Below, in pieces: positions 53,799-62,360 of a DNA stretch of 64,000 nt. Source of the DNA: Streptomyces colonosanans (GTDB taxonomy: Bacteria > Actinomycetota > Actinomycetes > Streptomycetales > Streptomycetaceae); assembly GCF_001866645.1 (NCBI RefSeq), contig NZ_MLYP01000017.1, forward strand, positions 61,194 to 125,193, in the 5' to 3' direction. The notes beneath the pieces were generated by a model, which did no database searches, was not told the origin of the DNA, and saw only the letters and a list, made by a program, of their open reading frames with translations. A program made the position numbers and the translations under genes. Numbering within the stretch: position 1 is the stretch's first letter; the number at the start of each line of letters is the position of its first letter.

Positions 53799-55484
53799 AT
53801 GGTGGCGAAGAAGATCGCCGTACAGCAGCCGTCGTCCGGCGGATCCACGGGTGCGGGTGCCTGTGGCCGTGTGGCGGCCACGGATGTGAACGGACGGAGG
53901 AGCACGCACACGGTTCCGGCGAAGCGGGCGTCCGGGCCTGGGAAGGCAACGGACATGGCTGCCGTCGGGGCTGTGCGCGGGCCGAGGGCCGCGAGCGCGG
54001 CAGCCGGGAAGGCGTCGGACCGGGAAGCGGCCGCCCCGCGGACGGCGGGCGCCGCGAGGAAAGCTTCGGCGAGGTCCACAGCGAAGACGGCCTCCGCGAA
54101 GGCGGCCGCCGCCCGCGAGCCGGCCGCGAAGAGGACGGCTGCCACGAAGACGGCAGGCCGGGAAGCGGCCTCGAGGACGGTGGCCCGCACGGAGAGGGCC
54201 ACCGGGAAGGGCCGCGAGGATACGGCCATAGGAATGGCGGCCGCCGGGAAGCGAGCCGCCGGGAAGGCGGCTTCGGCCCGGTCGGCAGCCAAGGCAGCGG
54301 AGGTCGGGAAGACGGCCCCTGCGAAGACGGCAGGCCGGGAAGCGGCCTCGAAGACGGCGGCCCGCACGGAGGGGGCCACCGGGAAGGGCCGCGAGGATAC
54401 GGCCATAGGAATGGCGGCCGCCGGGAAGCGAGCCGCCGGGAAGGCGGCTTCGGCCCGGTCGGCAGCCAAGGCAGCGGAGGTCGGGAAGACGGCCCCTGCG
54501 AAGACGGCAGCCAAGGCCTCCGCCTCCAAGAAGGCCGCGGTGTCCAAAGCGGCGCCTTCGAGGAGAGCGGTCGGGGAGGAAAGCGGTCCTGAGCGGTCGG
54601 CGGCGAGGAAGGCGGCGGCCGGCAAGAGGACCACTGCGGTGTCGGGCACGGCCGGTAATAAGGCGGCGGCGCCCGAAGCGGCGTCTTCGAAGAAGGCGGC
54701 CGGCAAGAAGGCAGCGGCGACAGGCGCCGTAGCCGAGAAGGCGGCGGCGAAGAAGGCCGTCGCCGGGAAGGCAGCGGTGAAGAAGACGGTCACCAAGGAG
54801 GCGGCGGCGAAGAAGCCCGCCGCGAAGGAGACAGCGGCGAAGAAGGCCATTGCCAAGAAGACGGCCCCGGCCAAGGTCGCTGCCAGGACGAGCGTCGCCG
54901 CGAAGGGCGGCCGGAACAGCACCCCCACCAAAAGTGCGGCCATGAAGAGCACGGCCAAGAAGGCGGGCGCGGTCAAGGCCGCCAAGCAGACGGGAGCTAC
55001 GACAGTGGTTGCGAAGAAGACTCCTGGCACGGCCACTGCGGCGAAGAGCCCCAGCGCGGTCCCCAAAGCGCGGATTGTCGCGGTGAAGCCCGGCGACCTG
55101 GCGGTGCGCGCCGGTGAGGACCCGTGGACCCTGGAGGAGGTGGCCGGGGCGCGTGCGGAGCTGCAGGCCGACGCGATCCGGCTGCGTGCCGAGATCGACG
55201 CCTGCGAGCAGGCGCTGGTCGGCCTCATGCGCGACTCCGGGGACGGCGCCGGCGACGACCAGGCGGATACCGGCGCCAAGAACATCACGCGCGAGCACGA
55301 GATGGCTCTCGCCGCCAACGCGCGCGAGATGCTCGAACAGACCGAGCGTGCCCTGGAGCGCCTCGACGCCGGCACCTACGGCCTGTGCGAGAACTGCGGC
55401 AACCCCATCGGGAAAGCCCGCATGCAGGCCTTCCCGCGCGCCACGTTGTGCGTCGAATGCAAACAGAAGCAGGAACGCCGCTGA
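53799..55484 (+). CDS. Histone H1-like/DksA-like bifunctional protein (TraR/DksA C4 zinc finger)
   Basis: This 561-residue protein has a ~430-residue Ala/Lys/Arg-rich N-terminal part (KKAA/AKKA-type repeats, like eukaryotic histone H1 tails) and a C-terminal DksA/TraR domain. The latter has a coiled coil (LQADAIRLRAEIDACEQAL) and a C4 zinc finger, CENCG...CVECK. DksA-like proteins enter the RNA polymerase secondary channel; the tail should bind DNA. The S. coelicolor orthologue (SCO2075, from memory) was described as such a bifunctional protein. ATG 53799 has GAAGGGA upstream. A 177-bp tandem duplication lies within the tail. Confidence 0.88.
   Translation: MVAKKIAVQQPSSGGSTGAGACGRVAATDVNGRRSTHTVPAKRASGPGKATDMAAVGAVRGPRAASAAAGKASDREAAAPRTAGAARKASARSTAKTASAKAAAAREPAAKRTAATKTAGREAASRTVARTERATGKGREDTAIGMAAAGKRAAGKAASARSAAKAAEVGKTAPAKTAGREAASKTAARTEGATGKGREDTAIGMAAAGKRAAGKAASARSAAKAAEVGKTAPAKTAAKASASKKAAVSKAAPSRRAVGEESGPERSAARKAAAGKRTTAVSGTAGNKAAAPEAASSKKAAGKKAAATGAVAEKAAAKKAVAGKAAVKKTVTKEAAAKKPAAKETAAKKAIAKKTAPAKVAARTSVAAKGGRNSTPTKSAAMKSTAKKAGAVKAAKQTGATTVVAKKTPGTATAAKSPSAVPKARIVAVKPGDLAVRAGEDPWTLEEVAGARAELQADAIRLRAEIDACEQALVGLMRDSGDGAGDDQADTGAKNITREHEMALAANAREMLEQTERALERLDAGTYGLCENCGNPIGKARMQAFPRATLCVECKQKQERR
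54150..54503 (+). repeat. 177-bp tandem direct duplication in the basic tail
   Basis: 54150-54326 and 54327-54503 are in-frame 59-residue units with about three differences, clustered near the start of the unit (TCGAGGACGGTGGC against TCGAAGACGGCGGC). Near-identity at silent positions points to a recent duplication. Confidence 0.93.
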
Positions 55485-55565
55485 CGAGCCCCGCCTGAAC
55501 ACATGGTCCGACGGGGTCGTGACGTAGTCTCGTCCTCATTCAGGCACCTAGGTTGAGGGACTCAC

Positions 55566-56243
55566 GTGGCAGAGGCGGAGCGCATGATCGGTACGCCGGA
55601 TACCCCAGACGCGGCAGGGGCCGGGCCGGAACAGTCCGACGACCGGACCCCGCCCGGCGAGCGGCCCCGTCTGGACTCCGTCGCAGCGTCCGAGAAGGCC
55701 CCGGCCGAGACCCCGAGCGTGGCCGAGCCGGCGTCCGGCGCCGCGGAGCGCTCCCGGGGCAGGCGCCGGATCGCGGTCCTGTTCGCGGTCGCCGCCTTTG
55801 CCTACGCCCTCGACCTGATCAGCAAGATCATCGTGGTGGCCAAGCTGGAGCACCACGCGCCGGCCAAGATCTTCGGTGACTGGTTGCAGCTCGAGGTCAT
55901 CCGCAACTCGGGGGCCGCCTTCAGCTTCGGCGAGGCCTACACGGTGATCTTCACGGTGATCGCGGCCGCCGTGATCGTCGTGATCATGCGGCTCGCGCGC
56001 AAGCTCTACAGCCTGCCCTGGGCGATCGCGCTCGGCCTGCTGCTCGGTGGCGCGCTGGGCAATCTCACCGACCGGATCTTCCGCGCGCCGGGCGTCTTCC
56101 AGGGCGCGGTCGTCGACTTCATCTCCCCCAAACACTTCGCCGTCTTCAACCTCGGCGACTCCGCGATCGTCTGCGGCGGCATCCTGATCGTGCTGCTCTC
56201 CTTCCTCGGCCTGGACCCGGACGGAACCGTCCACAAGGACTGA
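55566..56243 (+). CDS. lspA: Lipoprotein signal peptidase
   Basis: LspA removes signal peptides from diacylated prolipoproteins. The 225-residue protein has a ~65-residue charged cytoplasmic N-terminal extension, four membrane helices, and the catalytic Asp pair in [10 protein letters not shown] and [23 protein letters not shown] is the conserved extracytoplasmic motif. GTG start. It is followed 62 bp later by the rluD-type gene, the usual lspA-rluD order. Confidence 0.96.
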   Translation: MAEAERMIGTPDTPDAAGAGPEQSDDRTPPGERPRLDSVAASEKAPAETPSVAEPASGAAERSRGRRRIAVLFAVAAFAYALDLISKIIVVAKLEHHAPAKIFGDWLQLEVIRNSGAAFSFGEAYTVIFTVIAAAVIVVIMRLARKLYSLPWAIALGLLLGGALGNLTDRIFRAPGVFQGAVVDFISPKHFAVFNLGDSAIVCGGILIVLLSFLGLDPDGTVHKD

Positions 56244-56305
56244 GCACTCCCGGTTGTCCACAGGCTCCCGTCCGGGCAGTCGGCGCCGTCCGGCATACTC
56301 GACGG

Positions 56306-57250
56306 GTGAGCACGTTTCCCGAGATCCGTACCCTGCCCGTGCCCGACGGCCTGGAGGGCGAGCGTGTCGACGCCGCCATCTCCCGCATGTTCGGCTTCTC
56401 CCGTACAAAGGCGGCCGAGCTGGCCGCTGCGGGCAAGGTGCTGGTCGACGGCACAGTGGTCGGCAAGTCGGAGCGGGTGCGCGGCGGCGCCTGGCTCGAA
56501 GTGGAGATGCCGCAGGCGCCCGCGCCGGTGCAGGTGGTCGCCGAGCCCGTCGAGGGCATGGAGATCGTGCACGACGACGACGACGTGGTCGTGATCGTCA
56601 AGCCGATCGGTGTCGCCGCGCACCCCTCGCCCGGCTGGTCGGGTCCGACCGTGATCGGCGGTCTCGCCGCCGCCGGGTACCGCATCTCGACCTCCGGTGC
56701 CGCCGAGCGCCAGGGCATCGTGCACCGCCTCGACGTGGGAACGTCAGGCCTGATGGTCGTGGCCAAGTCGGAGTACGCGTACACCTCGCTCAAGCGCCAG
56801 TTCAAGGAGCGCACGGTCGACAAGCGCTACCACACGCTCGTCCAGGGCCACCCCGACCCGACCAGCGGCACCATCGACGCGCCCATCGGGCGGCACCCGA
56901 ACCACGACTACAAGTGGGCGGTCACGGCCGAGGGCAAGCCGTCCGTCACGCACTACGACCTGATCGAGGCGTTCCGCGCGGCCTCCCTGCTCGACGTCAA
57001 GCTGGAGACCGGCCGCACCCACCAGATTCGCGTCCACATGGCCGCCCACCGGCACCCGTGCGTCGGCGACCTGACGTACGGTGCCGACCCGACGCTCGCC
57101 AAGCGGCTCGGCCTGACCCGTCAGTGGCTGCACGCCGTACGGCTCGGCTTCGAGCACCCCGGGGACGGGCAGTGGGTGGAGTTCGAGAGCGCCTATCCCG
57201 CCGACCTGCAGAAGGCGCTGGACAAGGTGCGCGAGGAGAGCTGGGCATGA
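56306..57250 (+). CDS. rluD: RluA/RluD-family 23S rRNA pseudouridine synthase
   Basis: It isomerises uridines in 23S rRNA helix 69 if truly RluD. The 314-residue protein has an N-terminal S4 domain ([21 protein letters not shown], then GKVLVDG) and a catalytic domain with the Asp in [18 protein letters not shown] and [15 protein letters not shown] -10-like CATACT lies about 13 nt before the GTG with no Shine-Dalgarno sequence, so the transcript may be leaderless. Its stop overlaps a 21-codon ORF (ATGA). Confidence 0.93.
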   Translation: MSTFPEIRTLPVPDGLEGERVDAAISRMFGFSRTKAAELAAAGKVLVDGTVVGKSERVRGGAWLEVEMPQAPAPVQVVAEPVEGMEIVHDDDDVVVIVKPIGVAAHPSPGWSGPTVIGGLAAAGYRISTSGAAERQGIVHRLDVGTSGLMVVAKSEYAYTSLKRQFKERTVDKRYHTLVQGHPDPTSGTIDAPIGRHPNHDYKWAVTAEGKPSVTHYDLIEAFRAASLLDVKLETGRTHQIRVHMAAHRHPCVGDLTYGADPTLAKRLGLTRQWLHAVRLGFEHPGDGQWVEFESAYPADLQKALDKVREESWA

Positions 57251-57312
57251 GCGTCGCGTACGCGGTGCAGGGTGAGCGGGGCCTGCCCGAGGATGCCGGG
57301 TACGACGCGTAG
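57247..57312 (+). pseudogene. 21-codon ORF coupled to rluD, possible remnant of a GNAT acetyltransferase gene
   Basis: ATG 57247 overlaps the rluD stop (ATGA) and the frame ends at TAG 57310-57312. The peptide [21 protein letters not shown] has an end resembling the E-Q-G-V-P-x-D-x-E-Y-D-A motif near the N-terminus of ElaA-like GNAT acetyltransferases, which often follow rluD in actinobacteria. The rest of such a gene is missing. The resemblance is short and could be chance. Confidence 0.3.
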
Positions 57313-57388
57313 CGTGCGGCGTCCGCGGTAGCCGGGGCGCCGTTGGGCCGGTGGGACGGGGTGACGTGGCAGGCTTGGGGTCTGCCGT

Positions 57389-59005
57389 GTGAACGTCGAA
57401 TCTCGCGGAGCGCTGACCGTGGCTCAGTTGGCCCTGTTGCTTCTGGTGCTGCTCGGGGCCGTGGTGAGCGTCCCGGTCGGGGACCGGTTCGGATTGCCGG
57501 CACCGGTGCTGATGACCCTGCTCGGGATGGTGCTCGCCCTGCTCGAGTTCGTCCCCAATGTGAACATCCCGCCCGAGCTCATCCTGCCCGCGCTGCTGCC
57601 ACCGCTGCTGTACGCCGCGGTGCGCCGGACCTCGTGGCGGCAGTTCGCGGCCCACCGACGTCCGATCTTCCTGCTGGCCGTGGCCCTGGTGTTCGTCACC
57701 ACCCTGTGCGTGGCCGCCGTCGCCCACGCGGTCGTGCCGGGCCTGCCGGTCGCGGCGGCGGTCGCGCTCGGCGCGCTGGTCGCGCCGCCTGACCCGGTCG
57801 CGGCGACCGCCGTCGCGGGACAGCTGGGGCTGCCCCGCCGACTGGTGTCGATCCTGGCGGGCGAGGGCCTGTTCAACGACGTGACGGCGATCGTGCTGTA
57901 CCACGTCGCGATCGCCGCCGTCGTCAGCGGGACGTTCTCGCTGCCGCACGCCCTGCTCGAACTGGCGCTCTCCGCGGTTGTCGCCCTCGTCATCGGGCTG
58001 GCGCTCGGCTGGGCCGCCAACAGGCTGCTGGACCTGCTCGGCGACGCCACCCTGCAGATCAGCCTGACGCTGCTGGTGCCGTACGCGTCGTACGTCCTGG
58101 CCGAGGCACTGCACGGTTCCGGCGTCCTCGCCGTACTCGTCACCGCGCTGTACCTGGCGGAGTACGCCGCCGACCCGGACGACGTGATGATGCGGCTCGC
58201 CGGGCACACCTTCTGGGACGTGGTGGACACACTGGTCACCGGCGTTGCGTTCGGGCTGATCGGGCTGGAGCTGCACAATGCGATCCGCACAGCGGCCGGG
58301 CGATGGGGCGAGATGCTCTCCTGGGCCGCCGCGGTGGTGGCCGTCGTGGTGCTCGTACGGCTGGTGTGGCTGCTGCCGGCGACCTGGCTGACCAAACGGC
58401 TGCATGCCCGTCGGGACTACGACGAGGACATCCCGATGACGTGGCGCGAGACGGTCGTGATGTGGTGGTCGGGGATGCGGGGCGTGGCGTCGGTGGCGCT
58501 GGTCCTGGCCATCCCCCTGACGATGGACAACGGGGCGCCCTTCCCGGACCGCGACGAGATCGTCTTCATCGCGTTCGGGGTGATCATGTCGACGCTCGTG
58601 CTCCAGGGACTCACGCTGCCGTGGCTGGTGAAGATGCTGGGCGTCCGGGGCGACTCCGAGAGCGAGAAGGCGTTCGAACGGACGCTGGCGATCCGCGCGG
58701 CCAAGGCGGCGAAGCGGAGGCTGAAGGAGATCGAGGAGGTCGAGGAGCTGCCGGAGGAACTGACCGAACAGCTGGTGCGGCGGGCCTTCGACATCGGTGC
58801 GCGGATCAGTCCCGATCTGGGGGACGAGGAACGGCGCGAGGCGTACGAGCAGCGTGCCAGGCGCGTGAAGCGGCTGCGCAGGATCCAGCAGGAGATGCTG
58901 AGCGCGGCACGGCACGAGGTGCTGGCGGCGCGCAGCGAACCGGGAGCCGACCCGGAGGTCGTCGACCGGGTGCTGCGCCACCTGGATGTGCGCAGCCTGC
59001 GCTGA
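57389..59005 (+). CDS. Na+/H+ antiporter (CPA1 family)
   Basis: This 538-residue protein has about twelve membrane helices in the first ~415 residues. It has the CPA1 ion-binding signature LVAPPDPVAATAV (Asp in helix 5), EGLFNDVTAIVLYHVAI (the ND motif) and WWSGMRGVASVALVLAIP. A ~125-residue charged, helical cytoplasmic tail follows. It should exchange cytoplasmic Na+ (or K+) for protons. GTG 57389 was chosen; GTG 57419 has a better ribosome-binding site (GGAG) and is possible. A hairpin terminator follows. Confidence 0.92.
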   Translation: MNVESRGALTVAQLALLLLVLLGAVVSVPVGDRFGLPAPVLMTLLGMVLALLEFVPNVNIPPELILPALLPPLLYAAVRRTSWRQFAAHRRPIFLLAVALVFVTTLCVAAVAHAVVPGLPVAAAVALGALVAPPDPVAATAVAGQLGLPRRLVSILAGEGLFNDVTAIVLYHVAIAAVVSGTFSLPHALLELALSAVVALVIGLALGWAANRLLDLLGDATLQISLTLLVPYASYVLAEALHGSGVLAVLVTALYLAEYAADPDDVMMRLAGHTFWDVVDTLVTGVAFGLIGLELHNAIRTAAGRWGEMLSWAAAVVAVVVLVRLVWLLPATWLTKRLHARRDYDEDIPMTWRETVVMWWSGMRGVASVALVLAIPLTMDNGAPFPDRDEIVFIAFGVIMSTLVLQGLTLPWLVKMLGVRGDSESEKAFERTLAIRAAKAAKRRLKEIEEVEELPEELTEQLVRRAFDIGARISPDLGDEERREAYEQRARRVKRLRRIQQEMLSAARHEVLAARSEPGADPEVVDRVLRHLDVRSLR

Positions 59006-59023
59006 CGCCGCATCCAGGACCGC

Positions 59024-59053
59024 CCGACTCGCCCCTCCCGTTGGGCGAGTCGG
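59024..59053 (+). terminator. Terminator after the antiporter gene
   Basis: An 11-bp perfect stem (CCGACTCGCCC/GGGCGAGTCGG) with an 8-nt loop lies 19 bp after the stop codon. Confidence 0.8.
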
Positions 59054-59096
59054 CGAAAGCAGTCGTCCGGCCGGTACTCCTCAGTACGATCGGATC

Positions 59097-59171
59097 GTGA
59101 CTTCGCCCCCACCTGACGGAGGGGGCTTCCCCCACTGGCTGAAGCCGGTGGTCCCCTCGCTAGGAGTCTGA
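59097..59171 (+). CDS. Short ORF (24 aa) upstream of and coupled to the SDR gene
   Basis: GTG 59097 lies about 7 nt after a -10-like TACGAT (59085-59090) with no ribosome-binding site, so it may be the 5' end of a leaderless transcript. Its TGA overlaps the SDR ATG as TGATG. Its last 12 residues, HWLKPVVPSLGV, come from the repeated 43-bp element and nearly match the ORF before the TetR gene. A hairpin (GCCCCC/GGGGGC, 59105-59126) lies inside it. Confidence 0.4.
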   Translation: MTSPPPDGGGFPHWLKPVVPSLGV

Positions 59172-59174
59172 TGG
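59132..59174 (+). repeat. 43-bp palindrome-plus-constant repeat, copy B
   Basis: The imperfect palindrome CCACTGGCTGAAGCCGGTGG is followed by TCCCCTCGCTAGGAG and TCTGATGG with the SDR start codon. It differs from copy A (22015-22057) at three positions. Its AGGAG is the SDR gene's ribosome-binding site. Confidence 0.85.
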
Positions 59175-59911
59175 CGCGCAACGTGGTGATCAGCGGTGGC
59201 GGTACGGGTATCGGGCTCGCGGCGGCGCGGGCCTTCGCCGCGGACGGGGACCAGGTGCTGCTTCTGGGGCGGCGGGCGGAGGTGCTGGAGAAGGCCTCGG
59301 TGCCCGGGGCACTCACCTACGCGGCCGACCTGAGCGACCCGCACGCCGTTCGCGGGGTGGCCCGGTTCGTGGCCGATGAGCTCGGCACCGTGGACGTCCT
59401 CGTCAACAACGCGGGCGGCAGTGGGCGGCTGGAGCCCGAGGCCGACACCGAGGACCCCCTCGAAGTCGTCGCGCACAACTGGACCGTCAACTTCCGGCTG
59501 AACGTGCTCACCTCGGTCCTGCTCACGGAAGCGCTGCGGGACCGGCTCGCCTCGCCCGGCGGGCGCGTGCTGTTCCTCAGCTCCATCGCCGCCTACCGCG
59601 GCTCCGGCAGCGGGGCGTACGCCGCAGCCAAGGCCGCGCTGCACCCATACGCCTTCGATCTGGCCCGGGAGCTGGGGCCGCGCGGCATCACGGTGAACGT
59701 GGTCGCGCCCGGCTACGTCGAGGACACCGAGTTCTTCGGCGGCCCGATGGACCCGGCGCGGCGCGACCAGCGCATCGCGGAGACATCCACCGGTCGCGCC
59801 GGTACACCCGGAGACATCGCCCAGACCCTGCACTGGCTGGCGTCCCCCGGCGCCGGACACATCACCGCGCAGGTGATCCAGGTCAACGGCGGGGCGGAGC
59901 GCGGACACTGA
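59171..59911 (+). CDS. Short-chain dehydrogenase/reductase
   Basis: This 246-residue classical SDR has the cofactor motif VISGGGTGIGLAAARAFA, the Asn-Ala-Gly motif LVNNAGG, catalytic Ser (LFLSSIAAYRG), and Tyr and Lys in GAYAAAKAAL. The C-terminal part has VAPGYVEDTEFFGGP. Substrate unknown; the fold fits an NAD(P)-dependent alcohol or ketone oxidoreductase. Its ATG is the A of the upstream ORF's TGA, and AGGAG lies in the repeat just before. Confidence 0.88.
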   Translation: MARNVVISGGGTGIGLAAARAFAADGDQVLLLGRRAEVLEKASVPGALTYAADLSDPHAVRGVARFVADELGTVDVLVNNAGGSGRLEPEADTEDPLEVVAHNWTVNFRLNVLTSVLLTEALRDRLASPGGRVLFLSSIAAYRGSGSGAYAAAKAALHPYAFDLARELGPRGITVNVVAPGYVEDTEFFGGPMDPARRDQRIAETSTGRAGTPGDIAQTLHWLASPGAGHITAQVIQVNGGAERGH

Positions 59912-60013
59912 GCCGTACCGGGCCGGCCAAGGGCAGAGCGGACACGCGGCCCCCTGCCCACCCGGGAGCACGGTGAGTACAGCGCTCGCGGACCCGGCTG
60001 GCACCATGGCCTC

Positions 60014-60583
60014 ATGAACATCATGCTCTTCCACTCGACGTACGGACTGCGGCCCGCGGTCCGGGCCGCCGCCGACCGGCTCCGTGCCGCCGGGCACGAG
60101 GTGTGGACCCCCGACCTGTTCGAGGGCCGCACCTTCGAGACGGTCGAGGAGGGCATGGCCTTCAAGGACGAGGTCGGGAAGGACGAGCTGCTCAAGCGGG
60201 CCGTCCTGGCGGCCGCGCCGTACTCGGAGAGAGGGCTGGTGTACGCGGGGTTCTCGTTCGGCGCCGCCACCGCGCAGACCCTGGCACTCGGTGACAGCAA
60301 CGCGCGCGGAATCCTGCTGCTCCACGGCACCTCGGACATCGCGGCGAACGCGTCGGTCGACGACCTGCCGGTGCAACTGCATGTCGCCGAGCCGGACCCC
60401 TTCGAGACGGACGACTGGCTCAGCGCCTGGTACCTGCAGATGGGCAAGGCGGGCGCGGACGTGGAGATCTACCGGTACGCGGGCGCCGGCCACCTCTACA
60501 CGGACCCGGATCTGCCGGACTATGACGAGGAGGCGGCCGAGGCCACCTGGCGGGTGGCGCTCGGCTTCCTCGAGAGCCTCTGA
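60014..60583 (+). CDS. Dienelactone-hydrolase-family alpha/beta hydrolase
   Basis: This 189-residue protein has the alpha/beta-hydrolase nucleophile elbow GFSFG (Ser rather than the Cys of true dienelactone hydrolases), an acidic residue in HVAEPDPFE and His in GAGHLYTDPD. It starts MNIMLFHSTYGLRPAV, typical for small DLH-like esterases. Substrate unknown; the serine nucleophile argues against a genuine dienelactone hydrolase. A bidirectional hairpin terminator follows. Confidence 0.85.
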   Translation: MNIMLFHSTYGLRPAVRAAADRLRAAGHEVWTPDLFEGRTFETVEEGMAFKDEVGKDELLKRAVLAAAPYSERGLVYAGFSFGAATAQTLALGDSNARGILLLHGTSDIAANASVDDLPVQLHVAEPDPFETDDWLSAWYLQMGKAGADVEIYRYAGAGHLYTDPDLPDYDEEAAEATWRVALGFLESL

Positions 60584-60606
60584 CAAGAGCGGGCGAAAGC
60601 CTCGGA

Positions 60607-60641
60607 GAAGAGCGGGCGAACGAGGGGTTCGCCCGCTCTTC
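60607..60641. terminator. Bidirectional terminator between converging genes
   Basis: A perfect 15-bp stem (GAAGAGCGGGCGAAC/GTTCGCCCGCTCTTC) with a 5-nt loop. The left arm core AAGAGCGGGCGAA also occurs at 60585-60597, so two left arms can compete for one right arm. Confidence 0.85.
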
Positions 60642-60675
60642 GTCTGCGGGACTGTTCAGTCCCGCAGGGGGCCGG

Positions 60676-61488
60676 TCAGGCCTTGAGCGCCTTGTCGATG
60701 GCCGTGTTGAACTCGGCCACGGTCATCGGCGCGTTCTGGCCGTCCGAGCCCGTCAGCTTCTTGCCGTCCATCTTCAGGGTCGGGGTGCCCTGCACCCCGC
60801 TCTTGTTGAACTTCTTGGACATGTCCAGCGCCCACTTGTCGTAGGTGCCGTCCTTCACGGCCTTCTGGAACGCGGCGTTGTCCTTGAGGGCGGGCACCGT
60901 GTTCGCGATCTTGATCAGGTAGCTGTCGTCCTTGAACTTGTCGTCGTCCTCTGCGGGGTGCCACTTCTTCGAGTACAGCGCGGCCTTGTAGTCCAGGAAG
61001 GCCTCGGGGCTCACGTCCAGCGCGGCACCCAGGGAACTCAGCGCGTTCTTGGAGCCCTCGCCCGGGATGAGGTTGTCGAGGAACGAGGCGCCTATGAACT
61101 GGATCTTGTACTTGCCGGCGTCGAGATCCTTCTTCATGGTCGGACCGACGGCCTGCTCGAGGTGGCCGCAGATGGGGCAGCGCGGGTCCTCGTAGATCTC
61201 CAGCGTCTTCTTGGCGTCGGCCTTGCCGAAGACGACGGTGGTGCCGTCCGCGCCGCTGGTGTTGGCCGGCTTGACGAGTTTGTTGTTCTTGGCGCTCTCC
61301 CAGTAGCCGGGCTTGTTGTTCTGCACGACGGCGTAGCCGATGCCGCCGGCGGCGGCCAGGACGGCGACAACCGAGCCGGCGACGATGAGCTGTCGCTTGG
61401 TCTTGTCGCGCTTGGCCTGCCGCTCGCGCTCCAGGCGCAGCCGCTCACGGGCCGCCGTCTTCGCCGCCTGGGTGTTCCGCTTGCTCAT
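60676..61488 (-). CDS. Membrane-anchored DsbA-like thioredoxin-domain protein
   Basis: This protein of about 270 residues has a basic, Arg/Lys-rich cytoplasmic N-terminus, one membrane helix near residues 32-55 (LIVAGSVVAVLAAAGGIGYAVV), and an extracytoplasmic thioredoxin-4 (DsbA-like) domain. The redox motif is CPIC in YEDPRCPICGHLE, and the cis-Pro lies in GVQGTPTLKMDGKKL. It should make or shuffle disulfides in secreted proteins. The upstream gene 91 bp away encodes a small membrane protein in the same direction. Start ATG 61488 has GGAGATC upstream. Confidence 0.88.
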   Translation of the reverse strand: MSKRNTQAAKTAARERLRLERERQAKRDKTKRQLIVAGSVVAVLAAAGGIGYAVVQNNKPGYWESAKNNKLVKPANTSGADGTTVVFGKADAKKTLEIYEDPRCPICGHLEQAVGPTMKKDLDAGKYKIQFIGASFLDNLIPGEGSKNALSSLGAALDVSPEAFLDYKAALYSKKWHPAEDDDKFKDDSYLIKIANTVPALKDNAAFQKAVKDGTYDKWALDMSKKFNKSGVQGTPTLKMDGKKLTGSDGQNAPMTVAEFNTAIDKALKA

Positions 61489-61579
61489 GGGTGATCTCCA
61501 TGGGGACGCGCGCACACGCGGTGCGCGGGGATATGTGGGTATGCGGGTTGTGTAGGGGGATGTCCGGTGCTCGGATGCC

Positions 61580-62269
61580 TCAGACCGAGGCGACCGAGAG
61601 CGGCGGACCCCGCAGGCCCAGGGAGTGCGCGAACAGACGGGTACGGGCGACGATGGCGCGGTGTGCGGGGCGCGGCGCCCGGCGGACCGGGGTGAGCCGC
61701 CGTACCGTCACCGCGGCGACCGCGATCAGTAGCGGCCGGAACGTGGTCGCGGCCACCGCGCGCAGCAGCTGGGCCAGCGCCCGCTCGCCCCGGCGCAGCC
61801 AGACGGCCGCGAGAAGTCCGACGCCCACGTGGGCGGCGAGCAGCAGCCACGCGGTCGCCGGGTCGGCGTGCGCGAGGAGCGCCGTGACGCGGTCGGTGCT
61901 GGGGCCGGTGACCGAGGTGAGCGGGGTGCCCATGCCTCTGCCGCTGCACAGGACGTCCAAACCGACCGAGCGCAGCGGGCCGGTGACCGGGCCGCCCGCG
62001 CTGCCGTAGCAGGCGTGCTGGCCCGTGGTGAACACCGTGTCCGCGGCCAGCTCCAGCGGGACCAGCAGGGCGGCGATCTTCCCGAAGCCGCGCTCACGGC
62101 CCGCCAGCGCATACGCGACGACGAAGACGGCGGCAGCGACCACGGCCACCGTCCCCATCGGCAACGGGACCTCGGACAGCAGCACGTGCGACGCGGTGCT
62201 GAGCGTCACGACCACGGCCGTGAACAGCGCCGCGCGTACGGCTCTGAGCTGGATCCCGGATATGTCCAT
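61580..62269 (-). CDS. Integral membrane protein of unknown function
   Basis: This protein of about 229 residues has four or five hydrophobic segments: LRAVRAALFTAVVVTLSTAS, VAVVAAAVFVVAYALAG, LLVPLELAADTVF, AWLLLAAHVGVGLLAAVWL and FRPLLIAVAAVTV. Cys residues lie in an external loop (HACYGSAGG and VLCSGRG). No family is recognised. It precedes a DsbA-like gene in the same direction, and the loop cysteines could be electron carriers or disulfide substrates; that is conjecture. Confidence 0.7.
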   Translation of the reverse strand: MDISGIQLRAVRAALFTAVVVTLSTASHVLLSEVPLPMGTVAVVAAAVFVVAYALAGRERGFGKIAALLVPLELAADTVFTTGQHACYGSAGGPVTGPLRSVGLDVLCSGRGMGTPLTSVTGPSTDRVTALLAHADPATAWLLLAAHVGVGLLAAVWLRRGERALAQLLRAVAATTFRPLLIAVAAVTVRRLTPVRRAPRPAHRAIVARTRLFAHSLGLRGPPLSVASV

Positions 62270-62360
62270 AGCGGTGAGAGTGTCCCACGCGCTCCCGTAA
62301 GGACCCCCTAAAGGGTTGCCATGCGTTACGGGAGCGTTGTGCGGGAGTGATCGAAAGGGG

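Noticed and set aside
53166..55502. Apparent 1822-residue minus-strand protein continuing upstream of ileS
   Set aside because: The extension is the T-box leader plus the antisense of the DksA-like gene, with Arg/Gly/Leu repeats typical of an out-of-frame reading of Ala/Lys codons; ileS has a normal ATG and ribosome-binding site at 53165.
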